A stretch of DNA of 54,360 nucleotides from Candidatus Desulfosporosinus nitrosoreducens (GCF_030954495.1 NZ_JAVHUW010000052.1:1-54360), one strand, 5' to 3'; positions 24,435-33,980 are shown, numbered from the stretch's first letter. Translations and numbers: made by a program. Notes: generated from the sequence alone by a model not told the origin.

Positions 24435-24886
24435 TGATTCGCCCCCCCTGGTTCATTATGGCAACTCCAGCAGGTTGGCTTAACGGATGCATAATTATGG
24501 CATGTGACGCAGAATTGATCGGACGAATTTACTGCCGGGTTACTCGCTCCTGTTGTATTTGTCGCGGGATTACTCACACCTGAAGCAGTTGGTGTAATGT
24601 TGTTCGCATAGTGACACTTTGTGCAGGTATCGATATTAATGTCAAAGGATTTTCCCTGACTATTGACGTAAACCGTCTGACCGTCACGCACATAGGCGTC
24701 TCTCCACTGATTGAGAAGCTGCATATGATTCGCTCTCATATAAGCTGCCGATTCCACGCACTGACTATTTGCAGGAAGGTTTAAGACCGGACCGGCGTTG
24801 GCTTTACCCAAATTATAGAAGAAAGGAATCGCTAGAATGGCGACAAAGACGACAAGCGCAGCAATGATTCTTCCGCCTTTATACAT
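24431..24886 (-). CDS. dsrJ: DsrJ, triheme cytochrome c
   Basis: Exported cytochrome of 151 residues anchored by an uncleaved N-terminal helix (about 7-24). Three CXXCH heme sites: Cys88-His92, Cys126-His130 and Cys139-His143. Cys43, in the conserved QCVESAAYMRANHM block, matches the cysteine that ligates one heme in studied DsrJ proteins. Between hemes one and two is a low-complexity linker rich in Ser, Asn, Pro and Thr with an internal repeat (SNPATN at 105-110, SNPAVN at 115-120), which may be lineage-specific. The start overlaps the dsrK stop by one base. Confidence 0.95.
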   Translation of the reverse strand: MYKGGRIIAALVVFVAILAIPFFYNLGKANAGPVLNLPANSQCVESAAYMRANHMQLLNQWRDAYVRDGQTVYVNSQGKSFDINIDTCTKCHYANNITPTASGVSNPATNTTGASNPAVNSSDQFCVTCHNYASVKPTCWSCHNEPGGANQ

Positions 24887-26502
24887 TAGTCATTGCCCTC
24901 CTTTCCCGGTAAATCATCACCACGTAAATCCATGGTTCTTTCTTTCTCACCTTTCATGACCAGAGCGTTAGCTAGTAACTCATGTGTCCCCGCTACACCG
25001 ACTCCGGGAACCCAGTAATCCATCAGGGCCGGAAGGGCAGCCCGGTCAACGGCACAGATATTTGCCAGCATATTAACTCCATGTTTCTCATGGACGTACC
25101 TCACAGCATTAGCCCGCGGTAAACCGCCTCTCATCCGCTCTTCCATATTCTCCGTTGCGTTTAGACCAGCACCGCTCCCACAGCAGAAAGTCTTTTCTCT
25201 GATCGTGTTTTCGGGCATCTCGAAGAAATTATTGCAAACAGATTTAATAACATACCTTGGCTCTTCAAAAAGCCCCATACCTCTGGACGGATTACAAGAG
25301 TCATGAAACGTAACTCTGAGGTGGTCGTTTCTGCTCGGGTCTAATACCAATTTATTGTGTTTGATAAGATCCGCTGTGAACTCTGCAATATGGACCATCT
25401 TTGTGGATTTCGCATTTTCAAACCTCGTACCGGTGATTGGGGAAACAGGCACCTCAAGAAAATCAGTAGGACCATTCCAGGTATCCATATATTGATTCAT
25501 GACACGCCACATATGGCCGCATTCTCCGCCAATGATCCATTTAACCCCCAGTCGTTTTGCTTCGGCATAAATCTTGGCGTTTAGTCTCTTGGCCATATCG
25601 TTCGAGGTGAAAAAGCCAAAGTTACCTCCTTCAGATGCATAGGTACTCCAGGTGTAGTCCAAACCAAGCTCGTGGAAAAGCATCAGGTACCCCATGCACG
25701 TATATATTCCGGGGTCACCTTGATAGTCTCCCGATGGAGTAACAAAGAGAATCTCCGCCCCTTTTCTGTTAAAGGTAGGATTCACTCTGATTCCGGTCAA
25801 ATCCTCAATATCATCAATCATCGACTCAATGTTGCCTTTGAGGGCATGGGGCTCAATACCTAAGTGATTACCTTTGGCATAACAGGCTGCAACCGGACCG
25901 GCAATCCAGTTAATATTTAAGCCCAATAAATTAAGCAGTTCTCTTCCCATCATGGTTAATTCCGCCTGGTCGATACCATAAGGGCAAAAAACCGAACAAC
26001 GTCGACATTCCGTACATTGGAAGAAGTAATACCACCATTCTTTTAAGACATCAACTGTGAGTTCTCTTGCCCCGGCCAAACGTCCTAAGATTTTCCCGGA
26101 TTTCGTAAAGTATCTCTTATATACTGATCTCAACAGTTCCGCCCTAAGCACCGGCATGTTTTTAGGATCACCCGTACCAATGTAAAAATGACATTTGTCA
26201 GCACAGGCGCCGCATCTCACGCAGATATCCATAAACAATTTAAAAGAACGGTACTTACTTAATCTTTCTTCAATGCCATCTAAAATTATTTTCTCCCAAC
26301 CATCCGGCAGTTTCCAATCTTCATCCTCGGGAGACCATTGCCTGGCATTTGGAAAACCTACTGTCAATAAATCTTTCTCTTTTGCACTCCACGGAAAGGT
26401 AGCCGGCTTAAACTCTACTGGAGTATCCATCCAATCCTTCGCCGGAGGGTTATAATTGATTTGCGCTAATTCTCCAGGCTTAGGAAGTTTATATTTCGCC
26501 AT
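24886..26502 (-). CDS. dsrK: DsrK, HdrD-like catalytic iron-sulfur subunit
   Basis: Cytoplasmic subunit of 538 residues, related to heterodisulfide reductase HdrD. Two ferredoxin cluster motifs (CVRCGACADKCHF and CTECRRCSVFCPYG) precede two cysteine-rich CCG domains; the second shows FCCGSGAGLNA. The CCG domain holds the special [4Fe-4S] site that reduces the DsrC trisulfide. ATG start with GGAGTGA upstream, seven bases after dsrM. It is the likely partner of the downstream DsrC. Confidence 0.96.
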   Translation of the reverse strand: MAKYKLPKPGELAQINYNPPAKDWMDTPVEFKPATFPWSAKEKDLLTVGFPNARQWSPEDEDWKLPDGWEKIILDGIEERLSKYRSFKLFMDICVRCGACADKCHFYIGTGDPKNMPVLRAELLRSVYKRYFTKSGKILGRLAGARELTVDVLKEWWYYFFQCTECRRCSVFCPYGIDQAELTMMGRELLNLLGLNINWIAGPVAACYAKGNHLGIEPHALKGNIESMIDDIEDLTGIRVNPTFNRKGAEILFVTPSGDYQGDPGIYTCMGYLMLFHELGLDYTWSTYASEGGNFGFFTSNDMAKRLNAKIYAEAKRLGVKWIIGGECGHMWRVMNQYMDTWNGPTDFLEVPVSPITGTRFENAKSTKMVHIAEFTADLIKHNKLVLDPSRNDHLRVTFHDSCNPSRGMGLFEEPRYVIKSVCNNFFEMPENTIREKTFCCGSGAGLNATENMEERMRGGLPRANAVRYVHEKHGVNMLANICAVDRAALPALMDYWVPGVGVAGTHELLANALVMKGEKERTMDLRGDDLPGKEGND

Positions 26503-26508
26503 CCACGA

Positions 26509-27510
26509 TCACTCCTTTTCCACCGGTATACCAGCTTTTTTCATTTTTTCTCGGAATTCATCCTCGTACTCAGCATAGCTATGGAACTCTACAGCAGGAT
26601 TCCAGGGATTTATATGACGAACCATGCGGTTATTGCTGATCATGTTGCGGGTTGGGCTGAGGAAAATACCGCCCATATGCATCAGCTTACTTGTTGGAAA
26701 ATACACAAAGAGACTGCAGACCAAGAATAAGTGCACATAAAAAATCGCACCCACTCCGGTTGGAAGCACGGGATGAAGCATTGCTAAACTCAAGGCCAAT
26801 TCTTTAACTGAAATAATGTCAACCTTGTAAAAATAGCGCATTAATATTCCTGAACAGGCAATGCTGAAAATTAAGAGCAACGGAAAATAATCTGCGGGCT
26901 GAGAAATGTATTTGACTTTCGGAATTACAATTCTGCGCAAGAAGAGGAAAGTAATGGCTACGATAAACAACAAGTCCGTAATATAAATCGGCGGCAAACC
27001 AATTTGCAGCATGCTATCCACGCTGTCTACAACCTGTACCGCTGAAGGAATAGGTTCTAAGAAAAATCTCAGGTGGCGGAAAATAATGATCAGAAACGAC
27101 CAGTGAAAGACCAAGCTCCCCAACCAAAGCCATTTTGCCGAGCCGTAGGCTAACTCCGGCCCTTTAGCACCTTCCCTTAATTCAGTCTTTAAGTTTCCAA
27201 ACAATGAGCGAAACAAGAGTACTTCTAAAGCCATTCTTACAATGACACCAAAGGCAGACGTTGGATTCTGTATCTTATCCTGTTTGATCCAAGGAAGAGA
27301 TTTTTGCTGACCGCCCGTTGTCGGAATTCGAAAGGGAACCGGAGAACGCCCCCACTTTACAACACGACAGATGAATCCACCTACAAACAGGACAAAGGCC
27401 AGATACGGGATAACAATCCCAAAAACAAAGTGTAAATTTACTATACTCCCACCTATTGCGGCGACAAGGATAAGAACGATTACTGCGAGGAAAGAATAAA
27501 AGGCTTTCAC
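26509..27510 (-). CDS. dsrM: DsrM, NarI-like cytochrome b membrane subunit
   Basis: Membrane subunit of 333 residues, with about six hydrophobic segments and histidines placed as in the NarI family for two b-type hemes (for example in LVFHWSFLIIIFRHLRFF). It oxidises menaquinol and hands electrons to DsrK. GTG start with an excellent site (GGAAGGAGG). The distance to the preceding RsbRD-domain gene is 17 bases, so that gene belongs to the operon. Confidence 0.94.
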   Translation of the reverse strand: MKAFYSFLAVIVLILVAAIGGSIVNLHFVFGIVIPYLAFVLFVGGFICRVVKWGRSPVPFRIPTTGGQQKSLPWIKQDKIQNPTSAFGVIVRMALEVLLFRSLFGNLKTELREGAKGPELAYGSAKWLWLGSLVFHWSFLIIIFRHLRFFLEPIPSAVQVVDSVDSMLQIGLPPIYITDLLFIVAITFLFLRRIVIPKVKYISQPADYFPLLLIFSIACSGILMRYFYKVDIISVKELALSLAMLHPVLPTGVGAIFYVHLFLVCSLFVYFPTSKLMHMGGIFLSPTRNMISNNRMVRHINPWNPAVEFHSYAEYEDEFREKMKKAGIPVEKE

Positions 27511-27527
27511 TCTACGACCTCCTTCCT

Positions 27528-28109
27528 TTAAATATTAAATTTTAATTCTTTGCGCTCAACTTCCTGAGCGGGATTTTGGGGCTCACCCTCTTGATCTGGG
27601 ATCTCGTACATTAAATTTGCCTTTTTGAGTAGTGTGAAGGTCATTCGCTTGAGTTCTTCCGTCTTGATCGTATTGAGTTGTTCCCGACAGCCTGAATATA
27701 TATCAAAGGCAAAAAGGGCCAGATCATCAATTTGGGATTCAAACTTTAAAAGTTCTTCATAGATCTGGTTTTGCCTGATTTCCTTCCCCAGTTCTTCTCT
27801 TATGACTTTTTTAAGCATAAAAATAAAGCTCACTGCTTTAGACGGGGAAAAATCTTGAACCGCCCGGACTCGAATAATATCATCAAGAAACGGCATGCCC
27901 TCGGTAAAGTCTTTTCCTTCCAGCAGCGCTGTAAAAAGTTCGTCTGTCCCGACAGTAATCGTATGACCTACAGGATTTTGGAACCTATCCTTTTGCTTGC
28001 GCAACATACCTGCCGGATCGTTGGGATAGGTGTTTAATATTTCGTCAAACCACTTCGAGACAAGCACAGATTTCTTTTGCTCCAGAAAGTCTTTAAGCAT
28101 TGAGTCCAT
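27528..28109 (-). CDS. RsbRD N-terminal domain protein heading the dsrMKJOP operon
   Basis: Soluble helical protein of 193 residues matching the RsbRD N-terminal domain: the SKWFDEIL segment, DRFQNPVGHTI and RAVQDFSPSKAVSFIFMLKK are the usual blocks. It has no STAS domain, so it is not a whole RsbR-type stressosome protein. It is the first gene of the dsr operon, which suggests a sensory or assembly role for sulfite reduction. The ATG after GAGGAG is preferred to a GTG three codons upstream. Biochemical function is unknown. Confidence 0.8.
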   Translation of the reverse strand: MDSMLKDFLEQKKSVLVSKWFDEILNTYPNDPAGMLRKQKDRFQNPVGHTITVGTDELFTALLEGKDFTEGMPFLDDIIRVRAVQDFSPSKAVSFIFMLKKVIREELGKEIRQNQIYEELLKFESQIDDLALFAFDIYSGCREQLNTIKTEELKRMTFTLLKKANLMYEIPDQEGEPQNPAQEVERKELKFNI

Positions 28110-28481
28110 GATGACCACTCCTCGCCGTAATTTTGCTTAAGACAATTGAGTCGATGCCGAATGGCGCATGTTTTCCATCCAACACCGACCTTCCCCCTTA
28201 AACGTCTTCATATTAATTGACTCTCCAAGTTTAGCTACCAGGGGCGAATGGCTGTTAACCATCTGAATTCAGAGATATTTTACTATTCGGATTGTGTTTG
28301 TTCTTATTATCACTTTCAGTTTAAGGACTTTTGACGTGCTTGTAAAATTCTTATTCCTAATTGTACTATTAGATAATTACATAGTAATATAAGTCTAAGC
28401 ATGGCATAAACAGGGATTTAAGGCTGTCTTCCCCTTTGCTTTGCTATTTCAAAAGCATTTTCCATAGTGATATTTAATACC
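28110..28481. other. Promoter region of the dsr operon
   Basis: About 370 AT-rich bases with no gene. It contains the perfect 10-base palindrome ctgaattcag around 28263-28272 and a short inverted repeat ATTAC-ata-GTAAT at 28376-28388. The best promoter-like pair on the minus strand is TTTACA with TAAACT 17 bases later, a weak match. Confidence 0.4.
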
Positions 28482-28523
28482 CAAAGAGAAAGAACACGTT
28501 AATTGAAGTGTCCTTTCTCTTTG
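28482..28523 (-). terminator. Probable terminator of htpG
   Basis: Arms caaagagaaag-a-acac (28482-28497) and gtgt-c-ctttctctttg (28508-28523), about 30 bases after the htpG stop. The following minus-strand sequence is only moderately T-rich. Confidence 0.6.
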
Positions 28524-28554
28524 ACCAAAGCTATCTAAACAGTTTAGCTTAAAT

Positions 28555-30405
28555 TTATTGACTGAGAGCTCGTTCTAAAATTTCATTAAGCCTGTTAACC
28601 ATGCTTCTGGGGTCTAAAATAAGTCCGGCGGCAATCTGAGCATTCTCAAAGATTTGCTCTGCGGCAACTTTGGCGAAAGTGTCTTCTTTTACCCTGGCTT
28701 CATCTAATCGTTTAATCATCGGATGTGCCGCGTTGATTTCCAAAACGCTGGGACCGACGCTGTTAATATCTTTATTCATCAACTGCATCATGCGCTGCAT
28801 GCTATTGGTTCCATAAGGGCTTAAGACAACAGCCGGACTATCAACCAGGCGTTTCGATTCCCGCACCTCAGTGACTTTAGATCCTAAAACTTCTTTAAGC
28901 CAACCCGTCAGGGCCGCCACATTTTCCTCAGACAGGGCCTGTTGGCTTCTTTCCTTTTGTTCTTTATCGACAAGGTCTAAATTTGCTTCATCGGCGGAAA
29001 CCAGACGTTTTCCGTCATACTCCCCGAGGGTGCCAAAAATATAGTCGTCGATGGCAGCATAAGTATAAAGAACTTCCAAGCCTTTATCGCGGAATATTTC
29101 CAGATAAGGCCCGGATTCTATCACTTCGCGTGATGGGCCGTTGACATAATAAATAGCCGTTTGCCCCTCCTTCATGCGCGAAACATACTGGGCCAGAGAA
29201 ATCAATTCCCCCTGCTCCGTATTGGATGATTCAAATTGCAACAGTTTAACTAAGTCATTGCGGTGTGTGAAGTCATTAGCAGCCCCTTCTTTAAGGAAGA
29301 GGTTAAATTTGCCCCAAAACGTTTTAAACTTTTCGGGTTCTGAAGTAGATTGAGCTTCAAGGAATTTGAGGAAACGGCTTGTCACCACTTTGTTGAGTTT
29401 CCCAATCAAGGCGCTGTCTTGCATGGTCTCACGGGAAATATTCAAAGGAAGCTCTTCGCTGTCGATAACACCCCTCAAGAAGCGCAGCCACTCGGGTAAA
29501 ATTGCCGTTGATTTCTCTTGAATCAAAACTTTTTTGCAGTAGAGATTTACTCCCGGCTCCATTCGGCCAAATCCAAATTGTTCGATATTTTCTTGGGGGA
29601 CAAAGAGCAAGGTGTTGATATTTAAAGGAGCATCGGAAGAAAAATGCAACCTGAAAAGCGGCTCATCATAGGCGTTCGCAATGAACTTATAAAATTCATT
29701 ATAATCGCTGTCGCTGATTTCGTTTTTGTTTTTTGTCCACAGCGCGTCGACGGTGTTTACTTTCTCACCGTTGACGTAGACCGGGTAAGGCACAAAACTG
29801 GAATATTGTTTAATAACCCGCTGTATGGTTTCAGCCTTGGCAAAGTCATAAGCATCCTCTTTCAGATGGAGAACCATCTTCGTGCCGCGTTTTAAGGCTT
29901 CACTTGGTTTTATGGTATAACTCCCCACTCCATCGGATTCCCAGATTAAACTATCTCCCTCCGGCGAAAAAGTTCGAGTGTACAGGGTCACTTTCTCCGC
30001 AACCATAAAGGCGGAGTAAAATCCCACCCCGAATTGTCCGATAAGATTTAAATCTTTTTGATCCCCTTTAGCGCTTAAATGCTGGATAAATTCCTTAGAG
30101 CCGGAATGAGCAATCGTGCCTAAGTTTTCGACCAGTTCATCTCTAGTCAGGCCAATCCCTGTATCGCTAATTGTTAAGGTGTGATTCTCCTCTGAGGTTT
30201 CAATGTGAATTTCGAGAGATAACTCTTTATCATAAACATCTTGGCCTGTCAATTGGATGTAACGGAGCTTTTCCATAGCATCTGCGGAGTTAGAAATAAG
30301 TTCCCTCAGAAAAATCTCCCGCTCAGTATAAAGAGAGTGAATGACAATGTCCAATAATTGCCGAATTTCTGTTTGAAATTCCTTTGTTTCCACTACCGTA
30401 CTCAC
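28555..30405 (-). CDS. htpG: Molecular chaperone HtpG (Hsp90)
   Basis: Bacterial Hsp90 of about 616 residues. The GHKL ATPase domain shows ELISNSADAMEKLR, DTGIGLTRDELVENLG and GQFGVGFYSAFMVA; the middle domain has the conserved LPLNISRE block; the C-terminal dimerisation domain ends the protein. The GTG start lies seven bases after GGAGGG. An ATG five codons upstream overlaps that site and is rejected. Single-gene unit, with hairpins on both sides. Confidence 0.97.
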   Translation of the reverse strand: MSTVVETKEFQTEIRQLLDIVIHSLYTEREIFLRELISNSADAMEKLRYIQLTGQDVYDKELSLEIHIETSEENHTLTISDTGIGLTRDELVENLGTIAHSGSKEFIQHLSAKGDQKDLNLIGQFGVGFYSAFMVAEKVTLYTRTFSPEGDSLIWESDGVGSYTIKPSEALKRGTKMVLHLKEDAYDFAKAETIQRVIKQYSSFVPYPVYVNGEKVNTVDALWTKNKNEISDSDYNEFYKFIANAYDEPLFRLHFSSDAPLNINTLLFVPQENIEQFGFGRMEPGVNLYCKKVLIQEKSTAILPEWLRFLRGVIDSEELPLNISRETMQDSALIGKLNKVVTSRFLKFLEAQSTSEPEKFKTFWGKFNLFLKEGAANDFTHRNDLVKLLQFESSNTEQGELISLAQYVSRMKEGQTAIYYVNGPSREVIESGPYLEIFRDKGLEVLYTYAAIDDYIFGTLGEYDGKRLVSADEANLDLVDKEQKERSQQALSEENVAALTGWLKEVLGSKVTEVRESKRLVDSPAVVLSPYGTNSMQRMMQLMNKDINSVGPSVLEINAAHPMIKRLDEARVKEDTFAKVAAEQIFENAQIAAGLILDPRSMVNRLNEILERALSQ

Positions 30406-30435
30406 TAGATGACCCTCCATTTAAAAATATTGCTT

Positions 30436-30462
30436 AAGGAGACTATTGCCAACAGTCTCCTT
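30436..30462 (-). terminator. Probable terminator of the cvfB-DUF188 unit
   Basis: Perfect nine-base arms aaggagact (30436-30444) and agtctcctt (30454-30462), followed after a few bases by TATTTTT on the minus strand. It lies between the DUF188 gene and htpG. Confidence 0.6.
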
Positions 30463-30550
30463 CTTTAGTTTAATCAATTTTGCCTAAAAGTGCAAAGCTT
30501 TATATTCGTTTTTAGGCCTTTTATCCGGGATTCACAGAGGAAAATGGCTT

Positions 30551-30985
30551 TTATACTTCGTCAAGCATTCGCTGCAAAAGAACCTCAAACTGACGATCAT
30601 CTTCTGTTTTCCGCTTGTGAGGTCCTTTGGTTCTCCCCCCGCTGCGGCGATATTTTGCTTTGATCTCTCGCTCTTCCAATAAAAACTCAATGGTTTGATT
30701 GCTGAATTCTCTGCCCAGCGGATTTAAGCAGCGAACGCCTTTGCCCAGCAGCATAGCTGCCAGTCCCCAGTCCTGTGTCACAGCAATATCACCTGTTTGA
30801 GCGAGATTCATCAAACGCATGTCTGCCTCTTGCGAAGCATTGCCGACAATTACGTGGTGATCCGACTGAATATTGTGGTTAAAGCTCGCAACTGTCCAGA
30901 CTTTAAGTGCATGATTTCCAGCAAGCTTACGGCAAATCTGCAGAACAGACTTTGGACAGGCATCAGCATCGACAATAATTTTCAA
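30551..30985 (-). CDS. DUF188 / YaiI-YqxD family protein
   Basis: Conserved protein of 144 residues with a PIN-like fold signature: [13 protein letters not shown] at the start, a central acidic motif AVTQDWGLA and a basic C-terminus [12 protein letters not shown] nuclease-type metal site is suggested by these aspartates; the cellular role of the family is not established. TTG start, with GAGG overlapping the end of cvfB; only two bases separate the genes. Confidence 0.85.
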   Translation of the reverse strand: MKIIVDADACPKSVLQICRKLAGNHALKVWTVASFNHNIQSDHHVIVGNASQEADMRLMNLAQTGDIAVTQDWGLAAMLLGKGVRCLNPLGREFSNQTIEFLLEEREIKAKYRRSGGRTKGPHKRKTEDDRQFEVLLQRMLDEV

Positions 30986-30987
30986 AA

Positions 30988-31827
30988 CTACCTCTTCTCC
31001 CTTAAGCCATCTTCCGCCTTTACCACCTTATTCTCCTTCAGCAATTTGCCTAGCGCCCTTTTAAAGGCCGCCTTACTCATCTTAAGCCGATTTTCGATTT
31101 CCAGAGGATTGCTTTTATCGTTCAAGGGCAAAAAACCCTCTGCATTCCGGATTCCTTCTAAAATCGCCTCTGAGTCTTTGTCCATTTGGAGATAGGAAAG
31201 TTCTCTGGGAGAAAGATCCAGCTTTCCATCATCGCGAACTCGAATCACCCGAGCTTCGATCCGGTCACCCTCGTGCAGTTCTTTAAAACATTCGTTGTTG
31301 GGGATCATACCAAAATACTTGTTATCTACGGCCACAAAAACACCAACGGCCAGATTTATACGATAAACCACTCCTGCGACTTTGTCGTTTTTTTGATAGG
31401 GCGAATTCGTTGTTAAGTACTCGTAAACCTCTGTTGTAGCGCACAATCTTTGACTTTTATCTAAATAAACTTTGACCAAGTAACTCTTGCCTACCTCAAT
31501 CGGAAATTTCTGTTCCTGAAAAGGCAGGAATAACCCCCGTTCCAGACCTATATCAAGAAAAGCTCCAATTCTAGTTCTGGCGTTAACTTTAAGATAAGCT
31601 AAGTCGCCCACCAAAGCTAAAGGTCTTTGACGCGTGGCAATTAAACGTTCTTCGGAATCCCGATAGATGAAAACTTCAAGAACCTCTCCTTCTTGAGCAC
31701 CCTCCGGAACCTGTTTGATCGGCAGGAGAATATTGTCACTCCTTATTCCCGTTCCGGCATCTAAATAGGCGCCAAACGAGGTGAAATTATTAATTTTCAG
31801 TTGATTTAGTTTACCAATTTCAATCAC
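30988..31827 (-). CDS. cvfB: CvfB-type S1 RNA-binding protein
   Basis: 279 residues of the CvfB/YitL family: S1-type beta-barrel domains (visible in [10 protein letters not shown] and [17 protein letters not shown]), a third S1-like region ([17 protein letters not shown]) and a C-terminal winged helix ([15 protein letters not shown]). Family members bind RNA and affect virulence-factor expression in staphylococci; in this organism an RNA-related role is likely. GTG start with AAGGAG upstream. Confidence 0.9.
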   Translation of the reverse strand: MIEIGKLNQLKINNFTSFGAYLDAGTGIRSDNILLPIKQVPEGAQEGEVLEVFIYRDSEERLIATRQRPLALVGDLAYLKVNARTRIGAFLDIGLERGLFLPFQEQKFPIEVGKSYLVKVYLDKSQRLCATTEVYEYLTTNSPYQKNDKVAGVVYRINLAVGVFVAVDNKYFGMIPNNECFKELHEGDRIEARVIRVRDDGKLDLSPRELSYLQMDKDSEAILEGIRNAEGFLPLNDKSNPLEIENRLKMSKAAFKRALGKLLKENKVVKAEDGLREKR

Positions 31828-31852
31828 TATCAGAACTCCTTCGCATTAAAGA

Positions 31853-31870
31853 ACCGTTAGGATTAACGGT
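31853..31870 (-). terminator. Short hairpin after the sigma-54 regulator
   Basis: Arms accgtta and taacggt with loop ggat, followed on the minus strand by TCTTTAA. A modest terminator for the regulator gene, or a leader structure for cvfB, whose start is 26 bases further. Confidence 0.4.
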
Positions 31871-31990
31871 CTTTTCTTAACAGTTAAGACCATTATATAC
31901 GCAAGACGAGCAGGAGACAAATTTAGCTTACCGCTGCTGCGACTATTAAATAGGAACATTATTTATTTGCCCCTTCTTTGACATTCTTTT

Positions 31991-33685
31991 TTAGGACATC
32001 GTTTTAAGTTTATTATAAAGAGTAGCTAAAGAAATTTTTAAGACCTTGGCCGCTTCTTTTTTCCCTTCCACAGAATTGCCGTATTGTCTTAAAGCTTTTT
32101 GGATCATTTGTTTTTCCAATTCCTCTAAAGGTATAATTTTTTCCACCATCGGCTCATGATCATTAATCGTTTGCGGGGTAATAAAATTAAGAATATGTTT
32201 ATGGGTGATGATTTCCCCTTCCACAGAAACCATGGCCCGCTCAAGAACATTTTGAATTTCCCGGATATTTCCCGGCCAATTATAATTCATTAGCATGTCT
32301 TCCGCTTGCGCAGTTAAACCTGTTACATGTTTGCCGAACTTGCGGTTAAATTTAAGGATAAGAGATTGAACATAGGCCGGTATATCTTCTTTATGCTTCC
32401 GCAGAGGCGGAAGCCGCAGCTCCAAAACATTCAGCCGGTAATACAAGTCATCGCGAAATTCTCCCCGTTTGACCATTTCGAGCAGATTGCGATTGGTCGC
32501 GGCAATCACCCGCACGTCTACTTTTATAGTTTGAGTCCCCCCCACACGTTCAAATTCCATTTCTTGCAAAACACGCAATAGTTTGGCTTGCAAATAGGGA
32601 TTCATATCTCCAATTTCATCTAAAAAGATGGTCCCGCCATTTGCCAACTCCATTTTTCCCAGTTTGGTTTTCGAAGCTCCGGTAAAAGCACCCTTTTCAT
32701 GTCCAAAAAACTCGCTTTCTAAAAGCGTCTCGGGGATTGCAGCGCAGTTGACCTTAATAAACGGCTTGTCCCAGCGCAGACTTGCCCCATGAATAGCATG
32801 AGCAAATAATTCTTTGCCTGTACCGGATTCCCCGGTGATTAGAATAGTCGAGTTGCTTTTAGCCGCTTTGCGCGCAAAGTCAAGAGCACATTCGAACTCC
32901 GGATGGCTGCCTATTAAATCATCAAACGTATAGGAGCTTGTAGAAATTTGGTTGATTCGGCTTTGCAGCTCATAAATTACTTGATTGGAAGCTCGTAATT
33001 GCTCCATTAATTTATAAATATCCGTAAGGGGCTGGAAGACAACAACCGCACCTGCCATTTTGCCATCAACCACAATCGGCGCAGAGTTGGAAATCACTTC
33101 AACATTGGTCCCTCCAACCAGAGCACGATGGGCAAAAACCGGTTCGTGCGTTCGCAGGGAACGGGCTAAAGCTCCGCTAGGGGAAACCTCAAAAATATTG
33201 TTGCCTATTCTTTGCCCGGCCGGAATCGAGGTCACCCGGCAAAAGGATGGGTTAACATACTTAATTTTCCCGTCTATTCCGGCAACTTCTATAGCTTCCT
33301 GTACAGAGTTCAGAATCGCATCCAGTTCTCCTTTATAGCGGCGGATGTCCGCCAGCTTTTCTTTCTCTTCGATTATATGCATCATCAAATTAGCGCCTTG
33401 TGCTTCAATGACCGTTGTTGCTGCCCTTTTACTGCGTTTCAACTCCAGCTGAACACTTTGAACTCCGGTCGCCTCAATAATAACGTCCAAATTTTCCACT
33501 TTTAAAAAATCCTCCAGGGAAATACAGGTGGGAACACCGTCGACTGTAGCTATTTCCATACCGGAGGTGTTGACAAGATCGCAAACCATGCCGATTTCAA
33601 TATGCTCGATCCCCCGCAAAGTTTTGTAAATAGTTGATCCGCCTCGCCCCATTCCCACGATTCCGACTCTAACCTTATAGGCCAT
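31991..33685 (-). CDS. Sigma-54-dependent activator with N-terminal Rossmann and PAS domains
   Basis: Bacterial enhancer-binding protein of 564 residues with an unusual sensor. Residues 1 to about 115 look like an NAD(P)-binding Rossmann domain (VGIVGMGRGGSTIY with G11, G13 and G16, then VIIEATG), as in semialdehyde or aspartate dehydrogenases. A PAS domain follows (about 118-235), then a short coiled linker, the AAA+ domain with Walker A GESGTGKE, the GAFTGA loop and LLRVLQEMEFERVGG, and a Fis-type helix-turn-helix at the C-terminus. It could sense a nucleotide or a small ligand. It is divergent from glnN, but no good -24/-12 promoter was found there, so its targets are unknown. ATG with GGGGAGG. 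Confidence 0.9.
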   Translation of the reverse strand: MAYKVRVGIVGMGRGGSTIYKTLRGIEHIEIGMVCDLVNTSGMEIATVDGVPTCISLEDFLKVENLDVIIEATGVQSVQLELKRSKRAATTVIEAQGANLMMHIIEEKEKLADIRRYKGELDAILNSVQEAIEVAGIDGKIKYVNPSFCRVTSIPAGQRIGNNIFEVSPSGALARSLRTHEPVFAHRALVGGTNVEVISNSAPIVVDGKMAGAVVVFQPLTDIYKLMEQLRASNQVIYELQSRINQISTSSYTFDDLIGSHPEFECALDFARKAAKSNSTILITGESGTGKELFAHAIHGASLRWDKPFIKVNCAAIPETLLESEFFGHEKGAFTGASKTKLGKMELANGGTIFLDEIGDMNPYLQAKLLRVLQEMEFERVGGTQTIKVDVRVIAATNRNLLEMVKRGEFRDDLYYRLNVLELRLPPLRKHKEDIPAYVQSLILKFNRKFGKHVTGLTAQAEDMLMNYNWPGNIREIQNVLERAMVSVEGEIITHKHILNFITPQTINDHEPMVEKIIPLEELEKQMIQKALRQYGNSVEGKKEAAKVLKISLATLYNKLKTMS

Positions 33686-33878
33686 AGCTAAACCTCCCCA
33701 AGAGATTTTAAGCTCTTTAATAATGTTTTTTAATTATTAGAAATATTCGCCATTAAAGCTAAAATTCCTACTTTTATTCTAACCTTTAGAACTTAATAAT
33801 TTAGACTCAATCTTTTCTGCCTTTCCGGACGGCCCTTTAAACAGGGGCGCGGCATACAGTATTCTTTTAATTTTTCTC

Positions 33879-33907
33879 TTGTCAGATCTAAGATAACGTG
33901 ATAAATT
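33879..33907 (+). promoter_or_regulatory. Possible glnN promoter
   Basis: TTGTCA, a 17-base spacer and TAAATT. The -35 box matches consensus at five of six positions and the -10 box at four of six. It would start a leader of about 105 bases that includes the hairpin at 33931-33975. Confidence 0.3.
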
Positions 33908-33930
33908 AAGAATATATTGGATGGAGCAAT

Positions 33931-33980
33931 GACGCTCTTCTTGAAGATTTATTGATAATCTTTAAGAGGGGAGTCTTTTT
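33931..33980 (+). terminator. Leader terminator (attenuator-like) upstream of glnN
   Basis: Arms 33931-33949 and 33957-33975 pair at about 15 of 19 positions, with G-U pairs at some of the rest, around loop tattgat. They are followed directly by TTTTTGTTT. The hairpin ends 45 bases before the glnN start, on the coding strand, so it would block glnN unless relieved. Confidence 0.6.

Noticed and set aside
22061..28109. Looked for dsrAB, dsrD or dsrN within or beside the dsr cluster.
   Set aside because: None is present; genes on both sides are unrelated, so the sulfite reductase itself must be encoded elsewhere.
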